From assembly GCA_030614585.1 (NCBI GenBank), contig JAUWTT010000166.1:1-8042 (forward strand): a DNA stretch of 8,042 nt, written 5' to 3'. Shown here piece after piece: positions 6,853-8,042 of this stretch; positions within the stretch are counted from its first letter, which is position 1; the number at the start of each line of letters is the position of its first letter. The position numbers and the translations under genes are program-made. The notes beneath the pieces are model-generated. The model ran no database searches. It was given only the letters and a program-made list of their open reading frames with translations, and was not told the origin of the DNA. The stretch is from Acidobacteriota bacterium (GTDB lineage: Bacteria > Acidobacteriota > UBA6911 > RPQK01 > JAPXNP01).

Positions 6853-7056
6853 CTTTCAACTCTTGCGTTACTATATTTTAAGAACAGCGTGGGTGCCTCC
6901 CACGGAGAGGGCCTTGGCACTTTGAGACAGGGAGAAGTACAGAGATGAGGGGAGCACGGCGGGGCGAGGGATAGGACAAATGTCTGATAAATAAATTCTT
7001 AGAGCAGTACACAAGAAGAGACGGCAACTTCTTATACGGAAAGGCTTAGCCCCAAT
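6853..7056. other. non-coding stretch between integrase relic and IS4 element
   Basis: I see no credible gene in these 204 bases on either strand. Base composition is uneven: 6961-7020 is 42% G+C by my count and has an A+T-rich core (TGATAAATAAATTCTTAG), next to a G-rich patch at 6949-6970. Two inverted repeats are present: CGTGGG-TGCCT-CCCACG (6888-6904), a solid 6-bp stem, and AAGAAG-nine bases-CTTCTT (7013-7033). Neither is followed by a clear T-tract on either strand. GACAAATGTC (6974-6983) is a short near-palindrome. This looks like decayed sequence, possibly further remains of the integrase gene that are no longer recognisable. Confidence 0.5.
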
Positions 7057-7110
7057 ACTGTTCACTTAGTGTCGGAGTCATGGATTATCCTTTCTTTGGA
7101 CAAGGAGAAA

Positions 7111-7115
7111 GGAGG
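7111..7115 (+). promoter_or_regulatory. strong ribosome binding site of the transposase
   Basis: GGAGG sits five bases before the ATG at 7121, within AAAGGAGGGTGTC. This is the best Shine-Dalgarno match in the window and fixes the transposase start over upstream alternatives. It contrasts with the poor sites of the minus-strand operon. Confidence 0.7.
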
Positions 7116-7120
7116 GTGTC

Positions 7121-8042
7121 ATGGCTCGGACTTTGGCGGAGTTGCCGAAGGGTGCACGGATTACGGATTTCATCAGTTTGGGAGTGATCGCGAAGCAGTT
7201 TCCGGTGAGCAAGATCCACGAGATTCTGGAAAGGGAGGGGCGGCAGAGTGTCCGGCAGCGGCGTTTGCCGGCCCATGTAGTGGTCTACTACGTCATCGCC
7301 CTGGCGCTCTACATGCAGGTCTCCTACGGCGAGGTGCTGCGCTGTTTGGTGGAGGGATTGGAGTGGATGGGACTGCCGGTCAAGCAGTTGCGCCGGACCG
7401 GGAAGTCGGGCATTTCGCAGGCCCGGACCCGAGTGGGGGCGGAACCGCTACGGGCCTTGTACCAGGAACTGGTCGGACTGATCTCCTGCCCAGAGACGAA
7501 AGGAGCGCGGTTTCGGGACTGGAGGCTGGTGAGTCTGGACGGGAGTACGCTGGATCTGGCGGATACCCGGGTCAATGCCGACGAGTTCGGACGTCCGGGA
7601 GCGTCCCGAGGTCGGAGCGGCTTTCCGCAGTTGCGTTTCGTATCACTGGTCGAAAACGGGACCCATGTGTTGTTCGGAGCCGAAATGGGAAGCTACGCTA
7701 CGGCCGAGACGACCTTGGCACGGCGGACGTTCGGCCGGCTGGAATCCGGCATGCTCTGTCTTGCGGACCGCAACTACTTCGGTTACGACTGCTGGAACGA
7801 AGCTCGAAAGACGGGAGCAGACTTGCTCTGGAGGGTCAAGAAGAACCTTCGCCTGCCCTGTCTTGAGCGTCTGGCCGACGGTTCTTATCTGAGCCGTATC
7901 TATGCTTCGGATAAGGATCGAAGGCATGATCGGCGGCCCATCAAAGTCCGCGTCGTCGAATACCGGCTGGAAGGCGTGCCGGATAGTGAGTCTCGGTATC
8001 GTCTGATCACCACGATTCTGGCGGCCGACCGGGCGCCGGCGC
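7121..8042 (+). CDS. IS4-family DDE transposase, N-terminal 307 residues (partial)
   Basis: The transposase catalyses cut-and-paste movement of its element through a DDE/RNase-H-like domain. The frame is open from the ATG to the window end. An N-terminal IS4 domain (about 13-100) contains ISLGVIAKQFP and RRLPAHVVVYYVIALALY, the latter hydrophobic but part of the fold rather than a membrane segment. The catalytic domain shows the first Asp in SLDGSTLDLADT (D140) and the second in CLADRNYFGYD (D216). The window ends at TTILAADRAPA, shortly before the expected Y..R..E signature that holds the catalytic Glu, so activity cannot be judged. No frameshift or stop is seen in 307 codons, suggesting a recent and possibly active copy. 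Other open frames across the same DNA are shadows. Confidence 0.95.
   Translation, partial: MARTLAELPKGARITDFISLGVIAKQFPVSKIHEILEREGRQSVRQRRLPAHVVVYYVIALALYMQVSYGEVLRCLVEGLEWMGLPVKQLRRTGKSGISQARTRVGAEPLRALYQELVGLISCPETKGARFRDWRLVSLDGSTLDLADTRVNADEFGRPGASRGRSGFPQLRFVSLVENGTHVLFGAEMGSYATAETTLARRTFGRLESGMLCLADRNYFGYDCWNEARKTGADLLWRVKKNLRLPCLERLADGSYLSRIYASDKDRRHDRRPIKVRVVEYRLEGVPDSESRYRLITTILAADRAPA

Larger units (their letters stand above)
6621..7067 (+). repeat. imperfect direct repeat ACTGTTCAYTT at 6621-6631 and 7057-7067
   Basis: ACTGTTCATTT (6621-6631) and ACTGTTCACTT (7057-7067) match at 10 of 11 positions and lie 436 bases apart in the same orientation. The right copy sits 54 bases before the IS4-family transposase start, where a terminal inverted repeat would be expected. 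The left copy begins about ten bases from where integron-integrase similarity stops. One copy may be the left end of the present element and the other a relic of a related end. A chance match is possible given the short length. Confidence 0.3.
7057..8042 (+). mobile_element. IS4-family insertion sequence, left part (right end outside window)
   Basis: The element is identified by its transposase. Its left end is placed tentatively at ACTGTTCACTTAGTG (from 7057), because IS4-family ends usually lie within about 100 bases of the transposase start and a related 11-mer occurs at 6621. The true tip could lie up to some ten bases further left, within CCCCAATA. Base composition shifts here: 7441-7500 is 60% G+C against 42% in 6961-7020, which fits recent arrival from a different background. 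The right end, the inverted-repeat partner and the target duplication are beyond the window. Confidence 0.65.

Noticed and set aside
6888..6904. CGTGGG/CCCACG stem as a transcription terminator
   Set aside because: No T-tract follows on either strand, and it sits in decayed DNA with no gene clearly ending beside it.
6871..7065. 64-codon minus-strand frame upstream of the integrase relic
   Set aside because: No recognisable motif, no continuation into the integrase and no good ribosome site; treated as non-coding.
7069..7866. 265-codon plus-strand frame within the insertion sequence
   Set aside because: It is out of frame with the transposase, which has the domain motifs and the strong GGAGG site; the long shadow reflects high G+C. 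No sign of a programmed frameshift was seen.

Overview
The window is an ordinary bacterial chromosomal core block followed, at its right end, by mobile-DNA debris. Two compact gene clusters diverge from a point near 4060-4090. Leftward (minus strand) run a YycJ/WalJ-type metallo-hydrolase, adenylosuccinate lyase (purB), nicotinate phosphoribosyltransferase (pncB) and an M20-family dipeptidase cut by the window start. The first three genes are linked by 4-base ATGA stop/start overlaps and the fourth follows after 14 bases, so this is almost certainly one operon. Rightward run rlmN and mtaB, two radical-SAM RNA-modification enzymes 17 bases apart.

Metabolically, purB (purine/AMP synthesis) and pncB (NAD salvage from nicotinate) share phosphoribosyl and adenylate chemistry. 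The dipeptidase and the metallo-hydrolase look like housekeeping passengers. rlmN and mtaB both act on translation RNA: RlmN methylates C2 of A2503 in 23S rRNA (and A37 of some tRNAs in E. coli), and MtaB methylthiolates t6A37 of tRNA. The organism is a bacterium with roughly balanced base composition in the core genes (one 60-base line counted in rlmN is 53% G+C). Shine-Dalgarno sequences are weak in the minus-strand operon. The phylum cannot be fixed from these genes; the combination, plus a CGAA-rich dispersed-type repeat, would fit one of the many environmental or uncultivated lineages.

The right-hand part differs. The mtaB reading frame runs past the normal end of its TRAM domain, through two small hairpins and a CGAA repeat phased every 7 bases, and stops at 6560. 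There follows an A+T-richer stretch carrying, on the minus strand, a decayed internal piece of an integron integrase (about 6640-6836), with the integron-specific extra helix still recognisable and a likely frameshift. After about 200 bases with no gene, an IS4-family insertion sequence begins (left end probably near 7057). Its transposase (7121 to the window end) is intact as far as seen but leaves the window before the catalytic glutamate.

I found no convincing new biological system. The points that most deserve a second look are the integron-integrase relic, the C-terminal extension of MtaB into repeat DNA, the paired hairpins there, and the very short divergent start region between the two operons.
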